This document shows, piece after piece, positions 23,400-33,857 of a stretch of DNA of 64,000 nucleotides. This DNA comes from Nepenthes gracilis (Eukaryota; Streptophyta; Magnoliopsida; Caryophyllales; Nepenthaceae): the NCBI GenBank assembly GCA_033239525.1, contig BSYO01000016.1, positions 11,543,045 to 11,607,044 on the forward strand. The letters are read 5' to 3'. Numbering within the stretch: position 1 is the stretch's first letter; every line of letters begins with the position of its first letter. The position numbers and the translations under genes are program-made. Under the pieces are notes generated by a model. That model was not told the origin of the DNA and ran no database searches. It saw only the letters and a program-made list of their open reading frames with translations.

Positions 23400-24203
23400 A
23401 ACAGTTGTCCAAAAGATTCCTATCCCAATTTGCCACAAGTAGGAGGATGGAGATAGATCCCTAACATCCAACCAACTTGTGACAAGGTCATAACGAGAGC
23501 TTGAAGGGCTACTTGGCCTGCTTTAGTGTGGAGGGTTGAGGTATCCCAAACCTTCAGGAAATACCAAAGTTAAAATGGGGCTGGATTGAGCAGATGGGTT
23601 TTCTGAATAGAAACTCATGCATTGCTGGAAGAATGCTTGACATATTTTTCCAATTAATCCCTCATTTAGCATTCCCTAGGAAAAAAAAGGAAATAATCAA
23701 CCTTTTTCAGATTCTAAAACTGCTTCCTCATTGAATACCAAGTACTTCCATTAGGTCTAACAAAACAAAAGCTAAGTTGGGTGAAGAGAAAAGCCAACCG
23801 ATCGAGGCCGCACAAGGGAAGCCATCAATTCTCTCTCAAATCAGTTCTGGCAAGATTTTAATTGTCTGAAGTGCAAAGCTCCTTGAATATATTTTGCATT
23901 ATAATGAATTGGAAGGCATGGGCGGCTCTGCACCTTTGTCCCCTCTTTGCAGACACAATGCCTTGTTTGTAGGATCATGCAGGCACCATGAGCTTTTCTT
24001 TAGCATTTTAATGGCATATACATACCCTCATTATGCCCTGGCATCTGCTACAAAAAAGAAAAAAGAGGACTTCATAAGATTCTGATGCCACTCGTGCAAT
24101 TTTTTTAGCTTTTTCTGCATATTATGGATCTAGATACAAAATATAGAAAGATTATACATATACAAAGCTTGGTTTGTAGGATCATGTAGACATGAGGAAT
24201 TTC
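23400..24203. other. Unassigned sequence with a partial tandem repeat
   Basis: I do not recognise a gene here. Part of it (about 23945-24130: 'tttgtaggatcatg', 'cttcataagattct.gtgcc', 'ctgcatatt') recurs at 24176-24203 and 27394-27510, so the stretch was tandemly duplicated before the copia element at 24209 split the second copy. ORFs such as 23894-24085 are weak. Confidence 0.4.
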
Positions 24204-24208
24204 TATTT

Positions 24209-25032
24209 TGTTGATTTTAGGTTACTTATGAGTTTTATACCCATTAGATTCGTGATTTTTTAGTTCTGGTACTACAGGGACATTCTACGTGAGGTTTGCA
24301 CAAAGTTCGTTTAAGAAAAAATATTTGTTTGAGGTTTCACGAGAAATCCCCGAGTTGGTGACTTAAATGCCAGGTCTAAGAAAATTTCTTGTGGCAGACT
24401 ACAAGCAGACTGCAAGTTAACCTCTTAAATCCTAGGCCAAGGTGATTTCCAGTGGCAAATCCCAGGTGAGTTGCAAGCTAGACACTCAAGCAACCCTCCC
24501 AAGTATAAAAGGCCATGTTCTAATTTTAGGGTAAGATTTTGAGAGCAAAAACACATGAGGCACCGCAAGGGAGAGAAAAAATGGAGAAAAGAGATAAAAG
24601 AAATATTTTCGATATTTTGTTAAAGTCTGATTCAATTTTCATCTTTTGCCAAGTTTAGGTATATTATTTTAATTTTAATTATAAAATATATTATTAATTA
24701 GTTACTCATTTTCTTATTACATTTTTTTATTTAGTTGTTAGGTATGTTGGGATTATATTCAATCAATTATTCATACAAATTGTTATGAAGATTTCTCAAA
24801 ATGAGTTATTTGAAACCTGATATTCATAATGGATATTATTTGAAAGTTATTTCGTAATATTTTTCCTTGTTTAAAAAGAATTTTTATATTAAACATGATT
24901 TTGCAATTTCTATGAGCTTGATTACATACTATTGTACCTTGTGCTCACATGGAAAATTAGTGGTTAATGATTAATGGGAAATTCAGGGTTTGTATCCATT
25001 ACATTGATGTTGGTGTGTTTCAAATGCTAATG
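24209..25032 (+). repeat. 5' LTR of small copia element
   Basis: It is collinear with 26568-27388, sharing 'gtgaggtttgcacaaagttcg', the 'agtggcagac' segments, 'ggtataaaaggc'-like promoter sequence and 'tttagttgttaggta'. The last base pair has drifted from CA to TG/TA. Confidence 0.75.
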
Positions 25033-25059
25033 AGTGGTATTAGAATGCAAGTTTTTCGT

Positions 25060-26165
25060 TGTTAAAATTACATTTGATGGTGCCAACATCCTACATTGAG
25101 CAATTTAAAGGATAACAGTTTTATTCTTTGGCAATAAAGAGTGATAAATATTTTAAATCGGGAAGGATTAGTAAAAACACTAGGAAAGGAGGACAAGTCG
25201 GATAAAATGAATGATAAAGAGTGGCACAATATGAGGGATTTGACTAATTGTATAATCAAATTATATCTCGCGGATAATACTCTCTATAAAATCATTGATT
25301 TGTCAGATCCAACAAAAGTCTAAATTAAGTTTGAGGGAAGATGTAAGCTAAGTCCTTGACAATAATATTGCATGTGAAGAGGCAATTCAATAGACTTTAG
25401 TTGTCAAAAAGGGAAAACTTAGAAAAAAACTAGATTGAGTTCAACCGAATTATAATGTAAATGTCTATACTTAACAAAAAGATAGAGGAGGAGAGCAAGC
25501 CTTGGTGTTGCTAGCTTCGTTTGTCGGCATCTTATGATTACATTGTCACCATATTAGTGTTCGAGAAGGACACACTCAGTATTGATAATGTTATCACTTC
25601 TTTACTTATAAACAAATCTATGCAAAAAGAAAGTAATAAGATTTTTAGGATACTAAGTGCCTTAGTATTCACTAGCAGTCATGTCATAAGAGATCTATGG
25701 ATTGAGGTGACAAGTTGGAGAAGAGCAATAATAGATCCAAAATTAAAGAAATCAAATATTATCATTGTAGTAAAAAGGACTACATGAAGCGGGACTACTT
25801 CAAGAGGAAGCAGGAGAGGCGGGTGGTAGCGAGTCATAAGAGAGGAGTGATCATGATGGAAATGACTAGGCCTCTATCATTACCTATGAAAATCTTCTAA
25901 TCATTGACATGGAAAAGACATTAAACTTCACGGGCTAAACGATGAGTTGGTTGACAGATAGTGGATACTCACTCTGTATAATATCAAGGAAATCATTCTT
26001 CACCTTGTATGTGCTTGGCGACTATGGGGCATTGAAAATGGAGAATGATAAGTCGTCAAAGGTTATTAGTATCAAGGACATTAGCTTACGAATAAGCAAC
26101 GAAATGAAACTCGAGTTGAGGAGCACAATATGTTTTGGATATGAGGTTGAACTTGATTTTAACTG
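25060..26165 (+). pseudogene. gag: Copia gag and protease remnant
   Basis: The frames read INILNREGLVKTLGKEDKSD, WHNMRDLTNCIIKLYLADN, then LSASYDYIVTILVFEKDTLS, as in copia gag (UBN2). Next comes a knuckle-like YYHCSKKDYMKRDYFKRKQE with two of its zinc ligands lost. A protease follows, in which WLTDSGYSLCIISRKSFF holds the DSG catalytic triad. At least four frame breaks are present. Confidence 0.75.
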
Positions 26166-26567
26166 ACAAACTTGACGAAAAAGACTTTTATATGACATTC
26201 GGCAAAGGCCAATGAAAGCTCACTAAAGGCTCCGTGGTTGTGGCAAGGGAAAGCAGGCATTCGACTAAGATTTCAATTATCAATGGCAATACCAAAGTAA
26301 CTAATAGAAGGTTTGGTCAATGTTGCAAAAGGAGGCCGATTAGAAGAGTCAAGAAGAGTGACCCTATGACGTTGGGATATAGATGAGGGAAGGTGCCCAA
26401 TGGGAGTGGTAGTACTATGGTTATATCGATGAAAGGAAAATTATGTTATTCAAACTTGTGGAGTCTAACGTTGGGATCCCCATGGAGGGAAAGTTTCCAA
26501 TAGGCAAGAGATGATGGTGGCTCATGCAGAGAGATGGGTTTCCACTACAACGATTTGAGGAAAAATT

Positions 26568-27388
26568 TGTTGGATTTTTATCACTCTTATAAGTCTCACG
26601 CCTATTAGACCCACTATTTGTCATTTCAAGTTTGGAAACACCGTTCCGCGTGAGGTTGGCACAAAGTTCAATCAAGTGAAAATGCTTGTTGAAGGTTTTG
26701 CAAGAAGGCCGATAGCTAACAACTTAAGCGCCAAGTCTCAAAAGATTTCTAGCAACAGACCATAAGTGGACTGTGTGCTGGTAGTTTAAGTGCTAGACCT
26801 AGGTAATTTCCAATGGCAGACCATGAATGAGTTGTAACCTTGTCACTCAAGCGGCTCTCGTGGGTATAAAAGGCTCTGTTCTGATTTTAGAACAAGATTT
26901 TAAAAGCAAGAACATAAGAGGAATCACAGGGAAGAGAAAGAATGGAAAAAGTAAGAAGGAGAAGATTTTCAAAATCCAATTGAGGTCCAATTGAGTTTCA
27001 TCATTTACCAAGTTTAGGTATATTGTTCCGATATCAGTTATAGGACATTTAGTCAATTAGTTACTAGTTTTTCAGTTGTATTTCTTCTCGTATAACTATT
27101 AGTTATATTAGGGATTATATTCAACCAGTTATTCATATGGTTATTGTAAACTACTCTCAGAGAGGGTTATTTGTAACATAATATTCATAATAAATATTAT
27201 TCAGAGGTTATTCTATTATTTTTTTATTAAAAAGGTTTTCTACAGTAAATTTTGTTGGGTCACTTTTGTAAGCTTGGTTACGTATTGTTGTTCCTTACAC
27301 TTACAAAAGAGATTGGCGGTTTACAATTGATGAAAAATTCAGGCTTGTTTCCGTTGCGCTAGTGTTATAAGTGCTTCAAATCCTAACA
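26568..27388 (+). repeat. 3' LTR of small copia element
   Basis: This LTR is 821 bases. It begins TGTTGGATT and ends CCTAACA, followed immediately by the TSD TATTT. A 'ggtataaaaggctc' TATA-type promoter lies near 26863. Confidence 0.75.
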
Positions 27389-27671
27389 TATTTAAGGTTT
27401 TTTTAATGGAAACCATTATTATTATCTAACACCTGCAAAAAATAAATAGGGCTTCATAAGATTCTAGTGCCGCTTGTGCATTCTGCATATTTTGTATTTA
27501 GAAGATATAAAATTCATTGCAGCTTGTTCTATGAGAAAAAGAAGACAGATTTGAAGTAAATTGATTTGATGGGTGTTGGCTTGGGAAGGAGCATGCCACA
27601 GACATTGCTGAAGGCAGTTTTTTAGATCCAAACTAAGAGATTTCTCCCGTCTCCTCTTTGCTTCCTGAGCA

Positions 27672-27678
27672 TATATAA
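27672..27678 (+). promoter_or_regulatory. TATA box of broken DUF241 copy
   Basis: TATATAA in the same 'ataatgagcaag' context as at 2119; the ATG follows at 27757. Confidence 0.55.
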
Positions 27679-27756
27679 TGAGCAAGAGAAGATGAAGAAC
27701 TCAGATAAACCAAACTGCTGAATGCAACTTGGCTTCCTTGCTCCATAGAAATCAAG

Positions 27757-28656
27757 ATGGCTTCAACTCTAAACAAAAGATCTCCTTACAATGCTCGCTC
27801 CATCAGTTTGTCATCGAGACCTCACCCACTTATTTGTCAATTTGATGAGTACCTGTGCAGATTGAGGTCTTCTAAAGTTGCTTCAACCTCATCCTTGTCT
27901 ATAAGCTACAAGCTCAACGGTCTTAAGGATTGAGATGATTGCACTGATGAGTTCCTACTATTGCAACTCAATCAACAAGCTTTATCCCAAGATTGCTGTG
28001 CAAAATGGGTTGATGATCATCTGTTGGATGGATCATTAAGGCTGTTGGATGTGTGCGAGATTGCAAGAGATATCATGCTGCAGATGAAGGAACATGTCCC
28101 AGGCATTTTGACAGCCCTACCCAGAAGATGTACTGGGGAATCGTCCTTTGCTAATGAAGTTGTTGAATACATCAGCACAAGGAAGAAAGTGAAGAAGACA
28201 ATCAACAAAGTGCTTAAAAGGAATTAAGAGTATGTTAAACACATTCGTCTATCAGGGTGAGAGAGTTGACAAGCCGGTTCCTATAGTAGTGGTCTTAAGA
28301 AATATAGAAGCCATCACAGCTGAAATGTTAGAATCCTCATTATCCTACGCACTTGGCCCACAGTCAAAGTAGAGAAAAGGCAGTTGGTCTTTGGTTTCCA
28401 ATTAATGTACCAAAATTTAGCATCTCATGCTGAAGAATTGACGTATACAAATGCATTCAAAGATGCCGATAATACTTTGCACCCTCTAGCTTACAACATG
28501 AAAAAAGGAGGCATAAACATTGTGCGAACAGAGTATTTGAGGAGTCAGGTGGTAAAATTAGAGCCTGCAATTCAAGATCTTGATGAACAGCTGAAATGCT
28601 TGTTTAGACATCTGGTCAAGACCAGATCAACTCTCCTCAATGTCCTTACTAAATAG
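27757..28656 (+). pseudogene. DUF241 protein, broken copy
   Basis: This is a full-length relative of the gene at 2204-3079, with the same start (MASTLNKRSPYNARSISLSS) and end (HLVKTRSTLLNVLTK). A TGA replaces codon 59 (after KLNGLKD). A one-base insertion near 28208 shifts the frame within the 'KKTINK' helix, a TAG lies in 'QSK*RKG' near 28369, and another frame shift follows before MVFGFQLMYQNL. The longest surviving frames are 27961-28227 and 28384-28656. With a TATA box still present it may be transcribed, but it cannot give a complete protein. Its 3' part is the closest relative of the fragment at 365-668. Confidence 0.85.
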
Positions 28657-30354
28657 GTACACTAGAAGAAAATAACAAAAATAGCTCTATAGATCTACCA
28701 AACATATGATTGAATGAAATTACATGTACTCGAGAAAAAATGAGCTGTCTTATACGAATGAATATATATCTCTATTAGTTTGCCACTGAATCCACATTTT
28801 CAGATTTAATTCTGTTCTATGTCAGTATTAGTCTAAGAGATGGAACCTTTTAAACATGCCATAAGTTTTCCTTTTTCTCTTGAATTTTACTCTCACACAA
28901 ACTGACATGGATAAAAACAAAGTCAGATCTACCTTAAAAGGAAATAGTAAAGAAAAAAATCCACTTTAATTTATATTATTTATGAAGTTTAAGAAATATG
29001 GTTGGGGTTAAAGACTGGTCAACACTTCAAGCAATAGCATTACAAATATTTCTTGAGCAATTAAATAATTTTAAGTTAATCTGCACAATTTGGGTGAACA
29101 GTAAGCCGCTATGAGGGCATCCTTAGCTGCTTCCAATTTCTGACATAGTCATGTGAACATGATCCTTGGTGCAACAACAAAGTTAGTCCACTATAAACTG
29201 AAAATCACAGGTTTAAATTAAGAAAATATCTTTATAATGTGAACTTGATCTTTGGTGCAACAACATAGTTACTTCCTTACAGCTTAAAATTCACGAGTTT
29301 AAACCATGAAAACAACTTCTTTATGGCTTAAAAAACAATAACATAGTCATGTGAACATGATCCTTGGTGCAACGACAAAGTTAGTCCACTCTGAACTGAA
29401 AATTACAGGTTTAAATTAAGAAAATATCTTTATAATGTGAACTTGATCTTTGGTGCAAAACATAGTTGCTTCCTTATGGCTTAAAATTCACGAGTTTAAA
29501 CCATGAAAACAACTTCTTTATAATGTGGGAGTAAGGCCGTAAACATGATGATTTTTGAAATGAAGACTATAATATTAATTACCTATAAATAAATGAGACC
29601 CTGATGGTTTTTGAAATGAAGACAAAGGCTTAGAATCAATTGTTGTTGAATTTAAAAACTCGCCAGATTCTATTTGTCAATAACTAGAAACTGTAGGCAT
29701 TATCATTTATACAAATTCAATGATAATATTATGCGATCTCCCTACTCATTTCTAGGATCATGATTGAAATAACTATCATCATGTGTGGCACCTTTTCCAG
29801 ATCATGATGCAATAAACTCCAGCAAGAAGGGTCTTGTATATTTTTCTGGTGAAATAAAATATTATCAATAACACTAATTATTTGATGAGTTAGTTAGGGA
29901 GGGACATGCAGCAAGCAAAGCTGAAGACAGCATTTGACCTAAAATTATATCACTTTTTTGCCCCTCCCTTTTCAAATTTCTTATTTTGAAGACACATTAT
30001 TTTACAAGTAAGTCTTAATCTAACAGTAAAATAGCTCTATTGTAACATGAAAAACCCCAGAAAAAATTATCTATGTCTAGGAGTAAGTATGTATACATAT
30101 GACCCTCTCCAGAACCTAATTGCAAGAAATTTCGTACGCTGCAGAATTCTATATCACTTGAGGAGAGGCAGATAGAGTTGACAATTTATTCACCCACTAG
30201 GCTAAGAAACGGGTATGTAAAAAACAAGTACGAGGGGGAGATGATAATATTCCTCGTGGTGAATTCATAGAAGACAAAGTGTGTTAATGCCGCTCGTGTG
30301 TGGCGCATTGCCTGAATCATGATGCCATCAAGACCAAATTCTATCGTACCAAAA
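28657..30354. other. Duplicated spacer, right copy
   Basis: It is collinear with 669-2203. It contains an extra tandem duplication (29142-29532). About 215 bases are missing where the left copy has the TATA box: after the shared 'gcctg.atcatgatgc' (30322) it jumps to the sequence just before the ATG. Confidence 0.75.
29142..29532. repeat. Tandem duplication, unit about 199 bp
   Basis: The block beginning 'acatagtcatgtgaacatga' at 29142 is repeated from 29341 with few changes. Within each unit a shorter 'gaac(a/t)tgatc.ttggtgca' motif occurs twice. The left duplicated spacer has only one diverged half unit (about 1065-1165), so the expansion is specific to this copy. Confidence 0.8.
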
Positions 30355-30647
30355 ATGTCAGCTTCTTCAAAATCTGGCAAGCGTTATCACACTCGCTCCA
30401 ATAGTTGCCATCATGACCTCACCCACTCATTCCTCAATTTGACTGGCAATCAAACAGATTTAAGTCTACTGAAGCCGCTTCAACCTTACCATCATCAATG
30501 AGAGACAAATTCAGCAGACTTAGATATTTGTACAATTGCGTTCATGAGTTGCTGTAACTACATTTTCATCAACAAACCTTGCGCCAAGATGATGAAGTAA
30601 ACGGAGCTGATGATCTCCTCAATGGATCTCTAAGGCTCTTGGATGTG
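30355..30647 (+). pseudogene. DUF241 5' part, split by LTR element
   Basis: It starts MSASSKSGKRYHTRSNS, aligned with the intact gene. A one-base deletion near 30406 shifts the frame (CHHDLTHSFLN instead of the usual PSRPHP...), and TAA replaces a leucine codon near 30556. The sequence then runs to 'ggctcttggatgtg', where the LTR element begins in the middle of the 'LRLLD' helix. The remainder resumes at 33990. Confidence 0.85.
30643..30647. repeat. Target-site duplication, left (ATGTG)
   Basis: It is identical to 33985-33989. Deleting one copy plus the element restores 'ttggatgtgtgtggcactgc', which matches the uninterrupted DUF241 gene at 2491-2510. Confidence 0.9.
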
Positions 30648-31010
30648 TGTTACGCCCGTACCCGTTTCCCGTTCCCCATTTTGTTCCATTTCCCGTTCCC
30701 CGTTTTGTTCCATTACCCGTTTTCCGTTCCCCGTTACTCTATAATTGTAAGGTTGCAACCTAATGAGAAGGAAAGGAAATTAGTTTCGTCTCTCACTCTT
30801 TCTCTTGTCTGTTCTTCTCTCTCCTTCGTCTATTCTTCTCTCTCTCAACTGTTCTTCTCTCTCTCTCTCTCTCTCTCTCTCCCCCGAACCTTCCCTCCCT
30901 TACTGTCATCGTCTTCGTTCCTCGTCCCCAAAACTCCCCTTCCCTTCGATTCCACAAGAAATCAGCAACAGCCGCTGGTAAATCGGGCCAAGATTGTTGC
31001 GGTTGCAACA
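30648..31010 (+). repeat. 5' LTR of chimeric element
   Basis: This LTR is 363 bases. It contains tandem 'ccgttccccg' modules, a TATA-like 'ctctataattg' near 30737, and a (CT)n-rich leader (30780-30890). It is 24 bases longer than the 3' LTR because of one extra copy of the 'cattttgttccattt' module near the start. Confidence 0.9.
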
Positions 31011-31012
31011 AA

Positions 31013-31030
31013 TTGGTGCTCTCGTTGAGA
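31013..31030 (+). other. Primer-binding-like site
   Basis: 'ttggtgctctcgttgagag' starts two bases after the LTR end. TTGGTGCT..CNTTGAGAG sequences occur at this place in many plant LTR elements. The matching tRNA was not determined. Confidence 0.5.
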
Positions 31031-31034
31031 GGAA

Positions 31035-31229
31035 ATGGCGGATGACGGACGAGCTTTCGCTGTACGCGAAGAGGATAGGGCCGAATTGGTCAGTGTGCTG
31101 AAGAAAATCCTACGAGCTACCGACCGATGGGACTCCCAACTGTCCACCATGGCTTCAATGCTAAACGAATTTTTCAACCCTAGATCATCGGCCAAAGTCG
31201 GAGGCGTTCAAGGAGTTGGAGGTGAGTGA
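31035..31229 (+). CDS. Short gag-leader-like ORF
   Basis: This is a 64-residue frame beginning MADDGRAFAVREEDRAELVS, with a helical middle (KKILRATDRWDSQLSTMASM). Its position directly after the primer site is where gag normally starts, but I see no recognised gag domain. It may be a gag remnant. Confidence 0.35.
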   Translation: MADDGRAFAVREEDRAELVSVLKKILRATDRWDSQLSTMASMLNEFFNPRSSAKVGGVQGVGGE

Positions 31230-31815
31230 ACGACAACACACATCGACATCGTTCCTCTCCATATTTCCAAAAGCCCTCATGAAATTGATCACTCTTTGTC
31301 CCAAGACAAGAACCAGCCACTCACGGCCTCCGCCACCTCCTCTCCATCCTCCACCTCTTCCAAAAACCACAATCGTCACCGATACGTCGCCTAAACCACA
31401 AATTTCACAATTCACAAATGAAATCCTACCCTCACTTGTGGCTTCCCCATCTGTTACTGTTCATCCTCCATCGCTACCGCAATCGCAACCGCAAACTTCA
31501 ATTCCAACCTCTCTTAGAACGTCACCAACACCACCGGAAGCCACCACCCTTCTTCATCTTCCCACTCCTAAACCGGTACTGGCTTCCTTTGTTGCGTCCG
31601 TACAACCACAAGCCTATCATCTTAGCAACTCTACTTCCACCATACTGTCATTTCAGAAATTTCTTACTGAAATTCCTCCATCCCTACACCGAATCGAACG
31701 AAAACTCCAGTTGTCCTCCCATTTCCAAGCTTCGACCCCGGTTGATTCTCATCCTCCACCAAAATCCAAATCCGAATCCGTCTTCGTCTCCGAGCAGAAT
31801 CGCTGGAATTGCTGA
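31216..31815 (+). CDS. Proline-rich ORF of chimeric element
   Basis: This 199-residue frame is rich in Pro, Ser and Thr (RPPPPPLHPPPLPK and several 'PPSLP' runs) with no recognised domain. It could be a degenerate gag or a captured sequence. The overlapping frame from 31418 runs on into the E1 fragment, so which frame is used is unclear. Confidence 0.3.
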   Translation: MEVSERQHTSTSFLSIFPKALMKLITLCPKTRTSHSRPPPPPLHPPPLPKTTIVTDTSPKPQISQFTNEILPSLVASPSVTVHPPSLPQSQPQTSIPTSLRTSPTPPEATTLLHLPTPKPVLASFVASVQPQAYHLSNSTSTILSFQKFLTEIPPSLHRIERKLQLSSHFQASTPVDSHPPPKSKSESVFVSEQNRWNC

Positions 31816-32019
31816 ACTGGTTGAGAACGCTTCCTCTGTTCGTCCGGTGGAGTCAGTGACAACTCTTGTTCCTGTAGATTTGTGGATTTATCGATTTGTG
31901 GATTTACGGGCACTGTCCAGTGGTCTGGTATTGTCAGACGATGGCCTGGGCAAAACTCTTGCCCTTGCTTCTGCTCATACGATGCCAGGATTGAACAATT
32001 TTGTGAGTGCTTTTACTCT

Positions 32020-32350
32020 AACAATTTACCACTCTTTTATTCTTGCTGAAGATACTACTGATGATGGTCCATATGAGAGGGGTGGTAGCATCACGCAAGT
32101 GAAGCAGCCAATGGTGTTGCAGTCCACGTTTCCTTTGCATGATTTTATTTCGCAATTTAAGTACAGGCAAAGAAAAGGTCATCAAATGTTTGGAGAGAGT
32201 GACCACAATCTACTTCGACACTTCCTCTGGAGTGCAGGGACTGTTTTGAACCCCACGGCTGCCATGTTTGATGGTATAGTTGGGCAGAAAGTTGTTAAGG
32301 CTTGCGTTGAAAAGTTTCATCCACTCTTTCCATCCTACTTTAATTCTGTG
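32020..32350 (+). pseudogene. Captured ubiquitin-activating enzyme E1 fragment
   Basis: The frame reads AEDTTDDGPYERGGSITQVK, then LLRHFLWSAGTVLNPTAAMF and DGIVGQKVVKACVEKFHPLF, followed by NSVDSL. This tracks the segment of plant UBA1-type E1 enzymes that ends just before the second adenylation repeat ('..KGGIVTQVKQP..', '..LNPMAAMFGGIVGQEVVKA..FHPLF'). The middle of the E1 segment is shortened. No catalytic cysteine or complete adenylation domain is included. It lies in one 459-codon frame (31418-32797) that also enters the kinase fragment. Confidence 0.8.
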
Positions 32351-32514
32351 GATTCTCTTTCCACTTCAAATTGTCAGCCACAGCACCATTCTACCCCAAG
32401 GGGTGCGGATCTGTGCTCCAAGGGTCCGATGATAAGCTATGAGATGCATTATGTGAATCGCCAACCCAATTCAGCAAAGCTTGCACTTCCATCAAATGAT
32501 GCCTCAAAGACTTT

Positions 32515-33480
32515 CCAGAGTATAGACGAATTATATTTCTATGAATGCATGCTGCAGCAACTTGCCAGCAAACCAACCATTGTTGTGAATGTTTATGATA
32601 CAACAAATGCATCAAGACCGATCACTTGTGTATGGTGGGGATGTTGTGATACAGCCTTTTGCATGTTAGCAAGGTTGATTTTGGGGATCCATTCCGAAAG
32701 CATGAGATGCATTTGCAGTTTAAGCGAGAAACCAGCCTTACCTTGGACAAAGAATAATGGCTTCTTGGTGGGATCTTGGTTATCACATTGCTTCTAGGCC
32801 ACATCTTTCAAGGCAGCCATTAGCAGAATTGCCAAAGTGGAGGAGGATTATCTGTAAAATGATGGCACTCAAAGTTTCGGCTGAAGGAAGAGATTTGGCA
32901 AAATCTCGATTCTTGCCACTGTTTCCCATGAGATTAGGACTCCAATGAATGGTGTTTTAGGTATGTTGCAGATGTTGATGGACACTGATCTTGATCCAAA
33001 TCAACTGGATTATGCTAAGACTGCTCACGCTAGTGGGAAGGATCTAATATATCCTATTAATGAGGTTCTTGATCAAGCGAAGATAGAATCAAGGTGCTTG
33101 AGCTTAAAGCTGTGTCTTTTGATCTCAAGGCGTCTTTATTCAAACAAAGTTTTGTCCTTCTCTGGAAAATCTCATGAAAAAGGAATAGAATTAGCCGTCT
33201 ATGTATCCAGACAAGTTCCAGAAATTGCCATTGGAGATCCTGGAAGGTTCCATCAGATAATCACGAAGGATAAAGGGCATATATTTGTATCTGTGCACCT
33301 GGCGGACGAAATCAGCAATCCTCCTGATATGATGGATGAAGTGTTGAGACACAGTCTAAACAGTTCACAAACATATCCTAACGCGTTAAGTGGCTTCCTC
33401 GCAGTTGACAGATGGAAAAGTTGGGAAAATTATACTCAAGAAACACACACACGTTTCCTCCGGATGCATCAGAATTTTTC
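32515..33480 (+). pseudogene. Captured cytokinin receptor kinase fragment (AHK2/3-like)
   Basis: It starts in the CHASE domain end (LQQLASKPTIVVNVYDTTNA) and passes through the membrane-proximal part (SESMRC, SLSEKPALPWT). It reaches the histidine kinase H-box, whose codons for [10 protein letters not shown] are readable at 32924-32953 with the phospho-accepting His codon at 32927-32929. [32 protein letters not shown] and [20 protein letters not shown] follow. Then a short deletion removes the 'N-box' region before [13 protein letters not shown], and the match ends near [15 protein letters not shown]. Frames change at least three times. No receiver domain is present, so it cannot signal. No introns are seen, which suggests capture from RNA. 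Confidence 0.85.
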
Positions 33481-33599
33481 ATCGTACAGCCTTGAGGACA
33501 AGGTTGTTTTGAACGAGTGGAGCTTTGACAAATGCAGACGACAATGGGACCCGGGAAAATATTGCGTTGCGCTGGATCCTGATGCTTTAGAATTTTATC

Positions 33600-33645
33600 T
33601 TTGTGTCTAACCTTGAGGACAAGGTTCTTTTGATGGATGGGGCAA
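33600..33645 (+). other. Pre-LTR motif and weak polypurine tract
   Basis: 'accttgaggacaaggttctttt' followed by 'gatggatggggcaa' directly precedes the 3' LTR at 33646. A second copy of 'ccttgaggacaaggtt' lies at 33491. Plant gypsy elements commonly end pol with this CTTGAGGACAAG box, so the backbone is probably gypsy. Confidence 0.55.
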
Positions 33646-33826
33646 TGTTACGCCCGTACCCGTTTCCCGTTCCCCGTTTTGTTCCATTACCCGTTTTCCG
33701 TTCCCCGTTACTCTATAATTGTAAGGTTGCAACCTAATGAGAAGGAAAGGAAATTAGTTTCGTCTCTCACTCTCTCTCTTGTCTGTTCTTCTCTCTCCTT
33801 CGTCTGTTCTTCTCTCTCTTGACTGT

Positions 33827-33857
<31 letters not shown>

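Larger units (their letters stand above)
24209..27388 (+). mobile_element. Small Ty1/copia deletion derivative
   Basis: This is a 3.18-kb element with LTRs at 24209-25032 and 26568-27388 (TGTTG...CTAACA) and a 5-bp TSD TATTT (24204-24208 and 27389-27393). A degenerate initiator-tRNA primer site (TGGTATTAGAATGC) follows the left LTR at about 25035. Only gag and the start of protease survive inside (25060-26165); integrase, RT and RNase H are deleted. The weakly purine-rich 'gaggaaaaatt' precedes the right LTR. Confidence 0.8.

Noticed and set aside
31920..32000. SNF2-helicase fragment (DDGLGKT-like motif) as a third captured gene
   Set aside because: Only a handful of residues match; not enough to list as a feature.
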